Assembly (NCBI GenBank): GCA_946480125.1
Contig: CAMLIY010000066.1
Location: forward strand, 1-13,861
Length of the DNA: 13,861 nucleotides
Reading direction: 5' to 3'
Source of the DNA: an uncultured Asticcacaulis sp.
Lineage (GTDB): Bacteria > Pseudomonadota > Alphaproteobacteria > Caulobacterales > Caulobacteraceae
Below the pieces are notes generated by a model. The model searched no databases and was not told where the DNA came from. It saw only the letters and a list, made by a program, of their open reading frames with translations. The position numbers and the translations under genes were made by a program. Below are positions 1 through 7,302 of this stretch, piece after piece. How positions within the stretch are numbered: the stretch's first letter is position 1; every line of letters begins with the position of its first letter.

Positions 1-320
1 CGGATATTGCGGGCGGAGGTGGCGATAGGATTCAGGAGCGCGCCGAGACCGAGAATAAGCAGGACATTGGCGATATTTGATCCGACGACATTGCCCATGG
101 CGACATCTGGGGCGCCTTGCTGCACGGCCTGTAGCGATACCAGAAGCTCAGGCATGGACGTGCCGAACCCGATAATGGTCAGGCCGATGATCAGCTTGGG
201 TATCTTCAGGCCTTCGGCTACGGCCACGGCCCCGCGTATGAGCGCTTCGCCGCCGAGAAAAAGTCCGAGCAGTCCGCCGATAACCAATACCTGATTGGTG
301 TGGTTGTTGATGAAGTCCAT
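1..320 (-). CDS. Na+/Ca2+ exchanger family membrane protein (5' part only)
   Basis: This is the first 106 residues of a cation/Ca2+ exchanger of the bacterial YrbG/CaxA type (Na_Ca_ex family), which moves Ca2+ across the inner membrane in exchange for Na+ or H+. The rest lies beyond the left edge. Visible are a first hydrophobic helix (about residues 10-22), a second (about 40-52), and the alpha-1 repeat signature GFGTSMPELLVS at 51-62 followed by GNVVGSNIANVLLILGLG at 76-93. The Glu in the TSMPEL motif and the Asn in GSNIAN are the ion-binding positions known from this family. The start is ATG (complement of 318-320), preceded on its strand by a purine-rich AGGGAGG. It is divergent from rsmE with a 98-bp gap. 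The family call is firm; the exact ion specificity cannot be read from this fragment. Confidence 0.9.
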   Translation of the reverse strand, partial: MDFINNHTNQVLVIGGLLGLFLGGEALIRGAVAVAEGLKIPKLIIGLTIIGFGTSMPELLVSLQAVQQGAPDVAMGNVVGSNIANVLLILGLGALLNPIATSARNI

Positions 321-418
321 CCCGCCCTCCCTGGCCCTTGGGCTGTTTACCATGTCCGGAACGTGCAGATAAGCAAAACCGGACTTGAGCCGGACGATTT
401 CGCGGCCTAAAACAAGGC

Positions 419-1165
419 ATGATCCGACTTTATATTTCCGAACCGACATCCGTTTTTAGAGCGGGCCTGCACCTGCCGCTTAACGCCGATCAGGGCCGTT
501 ACCTGACCTCGGTGATGCGCAAGGTCGTGGGCGATGCGGTCTCGATCTTCAACGGGCGCGATGGCGAATGGACGGCGGAGATCGCCGAAGCCGGCAAGCG
601 TCAGGTGACACTGAAACTATGTGAACAGACCAAGCCCCAGCCGGCCGACGAGGGGCCGGTGCTGGCCGTAGCCCTGATCAAGCGCGGGCCGCTTGAATAT
701 ATTATCGAAAAGGCGACGGAACTGGGTGCATCCCGGATTCAACTATTGATAACGCGGCGCACGCAATCGGATCACGTCAAGATGGAGCGGCTCAAAATCA
801 TCGCCCAGGAAGCGGCCGAACAGACCGAGCGGTTGGATGTGCCGGAGATTTTTCCGCCCGTAAAGCTGGAAGCGTTTCTGGCCGAGCCCGGCGTGGAGGC
901 GATTATTTTCGGCGATGAGGATAGCACGCATGAGGGCGATGCACGGCAAACCCAGCCTTTGCTGGCGGCCCTGTCAACATTGACGAATAAGCGCGCCGCC
1001 ATTCTGATCGGGCCGGAAGGCGGCTTTGACGATCATGAGCGCCAGACCCTGCGGAGCATGGAAAGCGTTTATCCCGTCAATCTCGGTCCGCGCATCCTGC
1101 GTGCGGATACCGCCGCCATTTCAGCCCTGACGCTCTATCAGGCGGCGCTTGGCGACTGGACGTAA
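419..1165 (+). CDS. rsmE: 16S rRNA (uracil-1498-N3)-methyltransferase RsmE
   Basis: RsmE methylates N3 of U1498 in helix 44 of 16S rRNA, using S-adenosylmethionine, on the assembled 30S subunit in the cytoplasm. The 248-residue length is normal for the family. The N-terminal PUA-like RNA-binding part covers about residues 1-70. The C-terminal SPOUT methyltransferase part contains KATELGAS (98-105), RTQSDH (114-119), EQTERLDVPEI (134-144), and the knot motifs LIGPEGGFDDHE (196-207) and LGPRILRADTAA (222-233) that bind the cofactor. The ATG start has only a weak AAGG upstream, but the N-terminus MIRLYISEP matches the usual RsmE beginning. It is followed on the same strand by gshA after about 190 bp, a gene pair I recall from related alphaproteobacteria. 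No defect is seen. Confidence 0.95.
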   Translation: MIRLYISEPTSVFRAGLHLPLNADQGRYLTSVMRKVVGDAVSIFNGRDGEWTAEIAEAGKRQVTLKLCEQTKPQPADEGPVLAVALIKRGPLEYIIEKATELGASRIQLLITRRTQSDHVKMERLKIIAQEAAEQTERLDVPEIFPPVKLEAFLAEPGVEAIIFGDEDSTHEGDARQTQPLLAALSTLTNKRAAILIGPEGGFDDHERQTLRSMESVYPVNLGPRILRADTAAISALTLYQAALGDWT

Positions 1166-1169
1166 ACTT

Positions 1170-1201
1170 CGCCTGCAAGGCGGCAAGGGCAAGGCCTGCC
1201 C
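1170..1201 (+). other. Two short hairpins after rsmE
   Basis: Immediately after the rsmE stop, CGCCT-GCA-AGGCG (1170-1182) and GGGCA-AGGCC-TGCCC (1187-1201) each form a perfect 5-bp stem. No T tract follows, so an intrinsic terminator is not supported. They may simply be 3'-end structure on a transcript that continues into gshA. Confidence 0.4.
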
Positions 1202-1278
1202 AAGCTTATGCGAGGAGGCCCGCGCCAATTGAGCGGAATCAAGCTTATGCGAGGAGGCCCGCGCCAATTGAGCGGAAT
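1201..1278. repeat. Perfect 39-bp tandem duplication between rsmE and gshA
   Basis: A 39-bp unit beginning CAAGCTTATGCGAGGAGG occurs twice head to tail (1201-1239 and 1240-1278) with no mismatch. The unit length is a multiple of three, so a short open frame runs through it on the - strand, but that frame has no coding features I recognise. The duplication sits between rsmE and the gshA start and so lies in the gshA leader if the two genes are co-transcribed. The lack of any difference suggests a recent duplication or ongoing copy-number variation. Confidence 0.95.
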
Positions 1279-1344
1279 AAAGTAACTGTAGCCTTGTCAG
1301 GTTCACAAACGCGGCCCATATACACCACGCTTGCAGACAATGAG

Positions 1345-1353
1345 AGGGCAGGA
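1345..1353 (+). promoter_or_regulatory. Ribosome binding site that places the gshA start at GTG 1357
   Basis: The purine-rich AGGGCAGGA lies just upstream of the in-frame GTG at 1357. The upstream in-frame TTG at 1294 has no comparable site and would add 21 residues without family similarity that I can recognise. Confidence 0.6.
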
Positions 1354-1356
1354 CGC

Positions 1357-2727
1357 GTGGCTGAGACTTCTAAGGCGGAACCTGTCCGCACGATGGCCGA
1401 TCTGGTCAGCTATTTCGAATCCGGCAATAAGCCGCGCAGCGCCTGGCGCATTGGCGCCGAGCACGAAAAATTCGCCTTCCACCTCGATACCCTGCGCCGC
1501 CCGACCTATGAAGGCCCGGACGGCATCGAGGCCATGCTGGTGGGGCTGGAACGCTTCGGCTGGAAGCCCTATCTCGAAAATGGCAAGATCATCGCCCTGC
1601 TGAAAAACGGCGCCTCGGTGACTTTGGAGCCGGGCGGGCAGTTCGAGTTGTCCGGCGCGCCGCTGGAAACCATCCATGATATCTGCGACGAGACCGGCCA
1701 GCATCTTGAAGAGGTCAAGGCGGTCGCGTCCGAGCTTGGTCTTGGCTTTGTCGGAGTCGGTTTCTCGCCGCTGTGGACGCGCGAGGAAACGCCGGTCATG
1801 CCCAAGGGGCGCTACAAGATCATGCGGTCCTACATGCCGAAAAAGGGCAAGCTTGGCCTCGACATGATGTTGCGCACCTGCACGGTTCAGGCCAATCTCG
1901 ATTATGAATCCGAAGCCGACATGGTGCTGAAATTCCGCACCTCGCTGGCTTTGCAGCCGATCGCCACGGCGCTGTTTGCCAATTCCCCCTTCATCGAGGG
2001 CAAGCCAAGCGGCTTCCTCTCGGCCAGAGCAAACGTCTGGACGGACACCGATCCGGATCGCACCGGCATGCTGGGCTTCGTGTTTGAGGAGGACTTTGGC
2101 TTTGAACGCTACGCGAAGTACGCGCTTGATGTGCCGATGTATTTTGTCGGCGGCAAGCGCCTGAACCGCGAAGATTATATCGACGTCTCCGGCCAGGATT
2201 TCAAAGCCTTCCTCAAAGGTGAGCTGCCTGGTTTGCCCGGTGTTCTGCCGACCATGGACGACTGGGCCGATCACCTGACGACCCTGTTCCCCGAAGTGCG
2301 GCTAAAGAAATATCTCGAAATGCGCGGCGCCGACGCCGGACCGTGGAGCCGTTTGTGCGCTCTGCCGGCCTTGTGGGGCGGGCTGCTCTATGATCAGCCG
2401 GCGCTTGAAGCCGCCTGGGACCTGGTCAAGGGCTGGAGCAATGACGACCACAACACGTTGCGCGCCATGGCGGCCAAGACCGGCCTAAAGGGCGAGATCG
2501 CCCACCGTCCGGTAAAGGACTGGGCGATGGATGTGCTTGAAATCGCCAAATCCGGCCTGAAAAACCGCAATCGTCTCTCCGGCGGCTTTGTCGATGAAAC
2601 GGGCTATCTTGGCGAACTGTTCGAGATCGCCGAGTCGGGCCTGACCCCGGCCGATCGTCTGCTGGAAAAGTATAATGGAGTCTGGCAGGGCGATATCCGT
2701 AAGCTTTACGAGGAAGAAGCTTACTAA
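1357..2727 (+). CDS. gshA: Glutamate-cysteine ligase (plant / alphaproteobacterial type)
   Basis: The enzyme joins L-glutamate and L-cysteine using ATP, the first and usually rate-limiting step of glutathione synthesis, in the cytoplasm. The 456-residue protein shows the GCS2-type ligase fold: GAEHEKF at 33-39, SVTLEPGGQFELSGAPLE at 87-104 (acidic residues for metal/ATP and substrate), PKGRYKIMRSYMPKKG at 149-164, MLRTCTVQANLDYESE at 171-186, and ARANVWTDTDPDRTG at 223-237. These match the plant-like class found in alphaproteobacteria rather than the E. coli class. I chose GTG 1357 because of the purine-rich site just upstream; the frame is open back to TTG 1294, giving 477 residues. It follows rsmE in the same direction. 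gshB is not in the window. The product is well supported; the start is less certain. Confidence 0.93.
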   Translation: MAETSKAEPVRTMADLVSYFESGNKPRSAWRIGAEHEKFAFHLDTLRRPTYEGPDGIEAMLVGLERFGWKPYLENGKIIALLKNGASVTLEPGGQFELSGAPLETIHDICDETGQHLEEVKAVASELGLGFVGVGFSPLWTREETPVMPKGRYKIMRSYMPKKGKLGLDMMLRTCTVQANLDYESEADMVLKFRTSLALQPIATALFANSPFIEGKPSGFLSARANVWTDTDPDRTGMLGFVFEEDFGFERYAKYALDVPMYFVGGKRLNREDYIDVSGQDFKAFLKGELPGLPGVLPTMDDWADHLTTLFPEVRLKKYLEMRGADAGPWSRLCALPALWGGLLYDQPALEAAWDLVKGWSNDDHNTLRAMAAKTGLKGEIAHRPVKDWAMDVLEIAKSGLKNRNRLSGGFVDETGYLGELFEIAESGLTPADRLLEKYNGVWQGDIRKLYEEEAY

Positions 2728-2729
2728 TT

Positions 2730-2792
2730 CCGATCGATCTTTGGATCGGCACTATATTATTTGGGGCGACGGCCCGTCGCTGCTTATGCAGC
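2730..2792 (+). terminator. Cluster of hairpins after gshA (possible terminator)
   Basis: Three stems follow the gshA stop closely: CCGATC / GATCGG (2730-2735 with 2744-2749), GCGACG-GCC-CGTCGC (2766-2780), and GCTGC-TTAT-GCAGC (2779-2792), the last two sharing two bases. None is followed by a T tract, so this may be a Rho-dependent or RNA-end-protecting structure. The rest of the gap up to the transporter (to 2972) shows no gene and no promoter that I could identify with confidence. Confidence 0.4.
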
Positions 2793-2972
2793 GTAAGCCT
2801 GCGTGGCGTTTGAACGCATAGAGAAAAATCGTATACGGTTTCGCACATGCAGCGACTCTTATGCTTGCCAAGGGCTTAATTTGCTGGTCTTGTCGTAAAA
2901 AAGGCAACGACCTCGCGACGCTTAGGTGTTTGGGGGAGATCAGCGCCAAGCCCCTTTGCGAGTAATAACAAC

Positions 2973-4859
2973 ATGATCAATATCGTCATTGTGGCCGGGA
3001 TCCTGGTAACGATCCTGACCGCCATTCCCGTCCTAATGCAGATGCGCAACCACCCGAAAGGGCTGTTCGTCTGTTTCTTCGCCGAGATGTGGGAGCGTTT
3101 CTCCTATTACGGCATGCGCGCCCTGCTGATCTATTATCTGGTGCGCCATTTCCTTTTCACCGACGAACATGCCAATGCGCAATATGGTTCCTACACCACA
3201 TTGATCTATCTGCTGCCCCTGCTGGGCGGTCTGATCGCCGATCGCTGGCTGGGCACGCGCAAGGCCATTGTCTTTGGCGCTATTCTGCTGGTGGCCGGCC
3301 ACTTCGGCATGGCCTTTGAGGGCAAGGCCAATGTCGATACCCTGACCTATCAGGGCCATACCTATGAATTCGTCGTCGAAGGCAAGGGCCAGGACCGCGA
3401 CGTCAAGCTCCAGATCGGTGACAAGCGCTATGACTGGAATGGCACGGCCGATGGTCATTATCATATAGATGGCCTGCCGGCGGATGCGCCGCTGCCCGCC
3501 GATCTGCCGGCCGGTTCCTTCACCAAGGGTATGAAGGTAGCCACGCCATGGGCGGAACAGGCCTTCTATCTGTCAGTATCACTGATCATCATGGGCGTCG
3601 GTTTCATGAAGCCGAATATTTCCTCGATCGTCGGCCAGCTCTATCCCGACAAAGATCCGCGCCGCGACGCCGGTTTCCAGTTCTATTATTACGGCATCAA
3701 TCTGGGTTCCTTCTGGGCGGCGGCCTTGTGCGGATATCTCGGTGAAAATGTCGGCTGGTGGGCGGGCTTCGGCCTGGCCGGCGTGGGGATGCTGGCCGGC
3801 CTGATCCTGTTCGTGCTCGGCAAATCATGGCTGCAAGGAAAAGGCGAGCCGCCCAAACCGGAGGTGCTCAAGGAAAAGGTGGCCGGGCTTTCCAAGGAAA
3901 GCCTGATCTATCTGTTCGGTCTGGCGATGGTGCCGGTGATCTTCTTCCTGGTGCAGAAGAACAAGATCGTCGGTACGGCCCTGACGGTCGGCATGGTGGC
4001 GATCCTCATCTATGTCTTTATCCAGATGTTCACCAAGTACAATGTGCAGGAACGGTTCCGGCTCGGCCTGGCTATGATTCTCTCCGGTGCCTCGGCGATC
4101 TTCTTCGCGTTGTTCGAGCAGGCCGGTTCATCCCTCAGCTTGTTCGCCGAGCGCAATACCGATCTCAACATCATGAAAGCGCCGGTGGTGATCGGCAAGT
4201 TCGTGCTGGCCTCGCAGGAACAGCTGGCAGCCATGACCGTGCCGGCCGGTTCGATCTGGATCGATATGGGCATGACGGCCTCCCAGACCCAGACTTTCAA
4301 TGCCGGTTTCATTCTGATTCTGGCGCCGGTCTTCGCCGCCATATTCACCTTTCTCGGCAATCGCCAGAGGGATCCGGACCCGGTCAAGAAGTTCGCCTTT
4401 GGCCTGCTTAATGTCGGTCTGGGCTTCCTGGTGCTGGTGTGGGCCGCGCCTCTGGCCGACGCCAATTTCCGCCTGCCGGTGTTTTTCCTGCTGCTGACCT
4501 ACCTCTTCCATACGATCGGTGAACTGAGCCTGTCACCGGTGGGGCTGTCGCAGCAGACCAAGCTGTCGCCGCCGACCATCGTCGCCACCATGATGGCCAT
4601 CTGGTTCCTTGGCGCGTCGCTGGGTCAGTATGTTGCCGCCATTATTTCCAGCTTTGCCTCGACGGCGACGGTAGGCGGGAAGGTGCTGGATAACAAGTCG
4701 GCACTCATGTCGTCGCTCGATACCTTCCAGTTTATCGGCTGGCTGGGCATCGGCATTGCCGTTGTCTTCTTCCTGCTGAGTTTCGTGCTGAAGACGTGGT
4801 CTTATGGCGCCAATGACACCACCAAGGCGGTGGACGAGGGCACGACGGAAGTGATTTAA
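2973..4859 (+). CDS. Proton-coupled oligopeptide transporter (POT/PTR2 family)
   Basis: This inner-membrane carrier of the major facilitator superfamily imports di- or tripeptides with protons. The diagnostic ExxER motif is present as FFAEMWERFSYYGMRALL (35-52; E38, E41, R42), and the second POT signature as FQFYYYGINLGSFWAA (235-250). Further features are LIADRWLGTRKAI (87-99) after helix 2, MGVGFMKPNISSIVGQLYP (207-225), and many later hydrophobic helices. The protein has 628 residues, longer than the ~500 of a minimal bacterial POT. The extra length includes a polar, Gly/Asp-rich stretch of about 75 residues (116-190) between helices 3 and 4, and a hydrophobic N-terminal segment (3-22). 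The ATG start has no good ribosome binding site; the next candidate, ATG 3036, would remove the N-terminal helix and also lacks one. It converges on a TonB-dependent receptor, so peptide uptake across both membranes is conceivable. The exact substrate is unknown. Confidence 0.92.
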   Translation: MINIVIVAGILVTILTAIPVLMQMRNHPKGLFVCFFAEMWERFSYYGMRALLIYYLVRHFLFTDEHANAQYGSYTTLIYLLPLLGGLIADRWLGTRKAIVFGAILLVAGHFGMAFEGKANVDTLTYQGHTYEFVVEGKGQDRDVKLQIGDKRYDWNGTADGHYHIDGLPADAPLPADLPAGSFTKGMKVATPWAEQAFYLSVSLIIMGVGFMKPNISSIVGQLYPDKDPRRDAGFQFYYYGINLGSFWAAALCGYLGENVGWWAGFGLAGVGMLAGLILFVLGKSWLQGKGEPPKPEVLKEKVAGLSKESLIYLFGLAMVPVIFFLVQKNKIVGTALTVGMVAILIYVFIQMFTKYNVQERFRLGLAMILSGASAIFFALFEQAGSSLSLFAERNTDLNIMKAPVVIGKFVLASQEQLAAMTVPAGSIWIDMGMTASQTQTFNAGFILILAPVFAAIFTFLGNRQRDPDPVKKFAFGLLNVGLGFLVLVWAAPLADANFRLPVFFLLLTYLFHTIGELSLSPVGLSQQTKLSPPTIVATMMAIWFLGASLGQYVAAIISSFASTATVGGKVLDNKSALMSSLDTFQFIGWLGIGIAVVFFLLSFVLKTWSYGANDTTKAVDEGTTEVI

Positions 4860-4862
4860 TCA

Positions 4863-4985
4863 TATGGGGTTTGGGGCCCGTGGCCCCAAGTCTTCTCTCT
4901 TTTCAAAGAAAAACCCGGTCTTTTGGACCGGATTTTTCTTTGAAATAAGGAAAGGTTTATGGGGCCACGGGCCCCAAACCCCATA
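4863..4985. terminator. Nested palindrome: bidirectional terminator between convergent genes
   Basis: The arms 4863-4889 and 4959-4985 are perfect reverse complements (27 bp). Each arm also folds alone: TTGGGGCC-CGT-GGCCCCAA at 4871-4889, with the mirror image in the right arm. Inside lies a second hairpin, 4901-4920 with 4926-4945, 19 of 20 positions paired, having a GC core (ACCCGGTC / GACCGGAT), an A tract on the left and a T tract on the right. It is therefore an intrinsic terminator on both strands. The left arm's own hairpin is followed by a pyrimidine-rich TCTTCTCTCTTTT. The structure starts 3 bases after the transporter stop and ends 2 bases before the receptor stop, filling the whole gap. 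Confidence 0.9.
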
Positions 4986-4987
4986 AG

Positions 4988-7024
4988 TCAGAAATCCTTC
5001 TTCAGCCGCAGTTCCAGAATCGGCGGAATCTTCGTTGTCGTATGCTGGGTATAGGCAACGGCCGACATGCCACGCAGGCCCTCATAGACCGTGCGGTCCT
5101 GTGTAAAGCGCAGGTTGAGCGGGTTTTTCAGCATCACCTTGAAGGTCAGCTTGCTCGGTGTCTTGTACTGGAACCACACCTGCGTCCAAGGATCAAAAAA
5201 GGCGTCGGTCAGTTCATTGGCGAGGTAATTGCGGTCCTTGCCGGCGCTTTCAAGATCGATGCCCCAGCTTGTGCCGGACTTCGCGAATTCCTGACTGAAA
5301 CTGGCGGAGTAGATATGCGGCTCCATGCCCGAAATCCGGCGATCTTGTCCGGTGACCGGGTCTTTCACCTTTGACTGACGATAGAGCCAGTCGAGGCTCA
5401 GTGTGCCGTGCGGCACATGGAAACGATCGAGCGGGGTATCCAGTTTCAGGTGGATGAAATCGCCTTGCGCGGCGCCGATATTGCCGTTGGCTGTATAGAT
5501 GTCGCCATTATCGACCACGGCGATAAAATCGGCGGTATCCGAATAGTCATAATGCTCCAGCGCGATACTGATGGCGCCCTTGTCCCAGAAGGACTGCTCC
5601 AGGATAATGGTGTTCAGCCAGTCCTTTTGCGGCACCAGCTCGCTATTCCCAAGGGTGACGTGATTGGTCTGAAGCTGGACGGACGAGGCGAAACCGTTGA
5701 AGCTCAACTGATCCACCTGACGGATGGTTTTCCAGCTCAGCTTGGTCTTGTCGCTGAAGGCATAGACGGCCTGGAAGCGCGGCTTGTAATAGGTGAAAGA
5801 GTCGGAGCGGTTGGCGGCCGGTACGGCAATGGTCGAGGCTTCCACCTTCAGTTCACCCTCGAAACTCAGTTTCGGGGTCGCTTTCCAGTTGGCCGATACG
5901 AAGGATTCCGTGCGATCTTCCTGCACGCGCACATGGTCGGTCGGCACATTGGGGCTGGTGGCGTTCATGACAAAGGACGAGTCGCGATCCAGGCTGTTGA
6001 ACACGCTTTCCGTGCCGATGGCGAAGGTCAGGCCATCGCGCTTTTCCCAGCTCAGGCGGCCGTTGAGAATGCGTTCATCGGTCAGGCTCAGAGAGCGGTA
6101 ATCGGCCGTGCCAGCCGAGTCCGTATAGATGTCGATATCATGAATCCGCTCGTGGCGGCTGAGGACATTGAGGTTCAGGTTAAGGCCGTGGCCAAGCGCG
6201 CGCTCATACTGGCTGCCCAGTTCGCTCGGCATGTCCTTTTCCGTGAAACTCTCATAGGCCATCGCGCCTTCATCATTATATTTCAGCGTCTGCCGGTAGA
6301 TCGACGGGTTATAGGTGCCGTTGAAGGTGATCTTGCCGCCCCATAGCGGACGGGAATGCGAGGCTTGTGATTCAACGCCTTCACCGCCGGCGTGCTGGTA
6401 GATATTCAGGATATGATCGCCGGTATTGTTGGTCGTGACGCGGCGGCCATTTTGCGCGCCATTGTCGAAGAAGTTGAAAATATCCGCTGTAATATCCGTG
6501 CTTTTGCCGTTGCGGTTGTCATTATAGGTGAAAAGCAGGACACCGGCATTGGTGTTGCCATCTAGATTGCGATAGATGCCGAGCACCGAGAAGTTCGGCT
6601 TGGCGTCGGTCTTGCGCACCACATTGACGATCTGGCGGTGGCCATGCATGTCGATGCCTGGCGCGCCCCCGGTGATCAGTTCGAGATGATCGACCTGGGC
6701 GGCATTGATATTGGACAGGGTGTTGCCGAGATCGGCTTTCGTCGTCGGGCGCTGGCCGTCAATCAGCACATTGCCGGCCGTGCCGGAAAAACCGCGCGCG
6801 CTCTCGCCGCCATCGAAGACGAAGCCCGGCACATGCAGCACCATGTCGAAAGCGGTCGAGACCTGATATTCAGTGAAATAGGCCGGCTGATAGGTTTGAA
6901 CAGGTCCTGCAGCGCTGGCTGCGGCCACAGGCGCGGGGGACGGTATATCTTGTGCCATGACAGCCGTGCCGGTGGTGAGCGCCAGCAGGATGACGGCGAG
7001 AGCTGTGGTGGTGTGCAGGCGCAT
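4988..7024 (-). CDS. TonB-dependent outer-membrane receptor
   Basis: This is a 678-residue outer-membrane active transporter whose substrate uptake would be powered by TonB-ExbB-ExbD. A signal peptide is visible (residues 1-24, hydrophobic core ALAVILLALTTG, likely cut after AVMA). A short plug domain spans about 50-138 with VPGFVFDGGESARGFSGT (65-82), NVLIDGQRPTTKADL (85-99) and HLELITGGAPGIDM (113-126). The rest has the alternating aromatic/polar pattern of a beta-barrel, and the protein ends in ELRLKKDF with the C-terminal Phe typical of outer-membrane proteins. The type resembles a receptor group common in caulobacters and sphingomonads; I cannot name the ligand. A convergent peptide transporter next door hints at peptides, by inference only. 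It lies downstream of tldD on the same strand, but a hairpin and an AT-rich region separate them, so it probably has its own promoter. No clear TonB box was recognised. Confidence 0.88.
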   Translation of the reverse strand: MRLHTTTALAVILLALTTGTAVMAQDIPSPAPVAAASAAGPVQTYQPAYFTEYQVSTAFDMVLHVPGFVFDGGESARGFSGTAGNVLIDGQRPTTKADLGNTLSNINAAQVDHLELITGGAPGIDMHGHRQIVNVVRKTDAKPNFSVLGIYRNLDGNTNAGVLLFTYNDNRNGKSTDITADIFNFFDNGAQNGRRVTTNNTGDHILNIYQHAGGEGVESQASHSRPLWGGKITFNGTYNPSIYRQTLKYNDEGAMAYESFTEKDMPSELGSQYERALGHGLNLNLNVLSRHERIHDIDIYTDSAGTADYRSLSLTDERILNGRLSWEKRDGLTFAIGTESVFNSLDRDSSFVMNATSPNVPTDHVRVQEDRTESFVSANWKATPKLSFEGELKVEASTIAVPAANRSDSFTYYKPRFQAVYAFSDKTKLSWKTIRQVDQLSFNGFASSVQLQTNHVTLGNSELVPQKDWLNTIILEQSFWDKGAISIALEHYDYSDTADFIAVVDNGDIYTANGNIGAAQGDFIHLKLDTPLDRFHVPHGTLSLDWLYRQSKVKDPVTGQDRRISGMEPHIYSASFSQEFAKSGTSWGIDLESAGKDRNYLANELTDAFFDPWTQVWFQYKTPSKLTFKVMLKNPLNLRFTQDRTVYEGLRGMSAVAYTQHTTTKIPPILELRLKKDF

Positions 7025-7192
7025 AAACTGTATTTCCCCGGTGGGACGCCGTATCTGAAGCGGCGACCGTAAGGGAATGGCATAGCTGCGGGCAGGCCTG
7101 AGACAAGTTAATTGGCTGTAACAATTTCAAACGCAACGATTTGATGCTGAGGAGAAAAGTTTCCTTAAAATTAAATAATTTCAATGTGTTAA

Positions 7193-7198
7193 ATTATA
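7193..7198 (-). promoter_or_regulatory. Candidate -10 box upstream of the TonB-dependent receptor
   Basis: A perfect TATAAT on the - strand lies in an AT-rich patch (34 of the 40 bases at 7161-7200 are A or T), about 170 bases before the receptor start. No good -35 hexamer is found at the usual distance, so this rests on the -10 match and location alone. Nothing else gene-like is seen between the receptor start and the tldD stop. Confidence 0.3.
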
Positions 7199-7260
7199 TC
7201 GTGCCGCACTTTTCGTATATATTTACGCGCACATTGTGACAGAGATTTAATGTAAGAGGG

Positions 7261-7293
7261 CATCCGAAGGCAATCAAAAGCCACCTTCGGATG
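7261..7293 (-). terminator. Hairpin after tldD
   Basis: CATCCGAAGG (7261-7270) and CCTTCGGATG (7284-7293) form a perfect 10-bp stem around a 13-base loop, starting 9 bases past the tldD stop codon on its strand. Only a weak, broken T-rich stretch follows, so termination may be partial or Rho-assisted, but the position fits a 3' end for tldD. Confidence 0.6.
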
Positions 7294-7302
7294 GTTTCAG
7301 GC

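Noticed and set aside
1121..1306. Short - strand frame through the 39-bp repeat (repeated SAQLARASSHKL)
   Set aside because: The repeat length is a multiple of three, which keeps the frame open by chance; it overlaps the rsmE end and has no coding context.
1303..2274. 323-codon open frame on the - strand opposite gshA
   Set aside because: It is antisense to a well-supported ligase gene; the open frame follows from GC-rich codon use on the other strand.
5408..6346. 312-codon open frame on the + strand opposite the TonB-dependent receptor
   Set aside because: It lies wholly antisense to a gene with signal peptide, plug and barrel, and its translation shows no recognisable family.
7111..7125. 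CtrA-like site (TTAA-N7-TAAC) upstream of the receptor
   Set aside because: The second half deviates from TTAA, and such matches are frequent by chance in an AT-rich patch.
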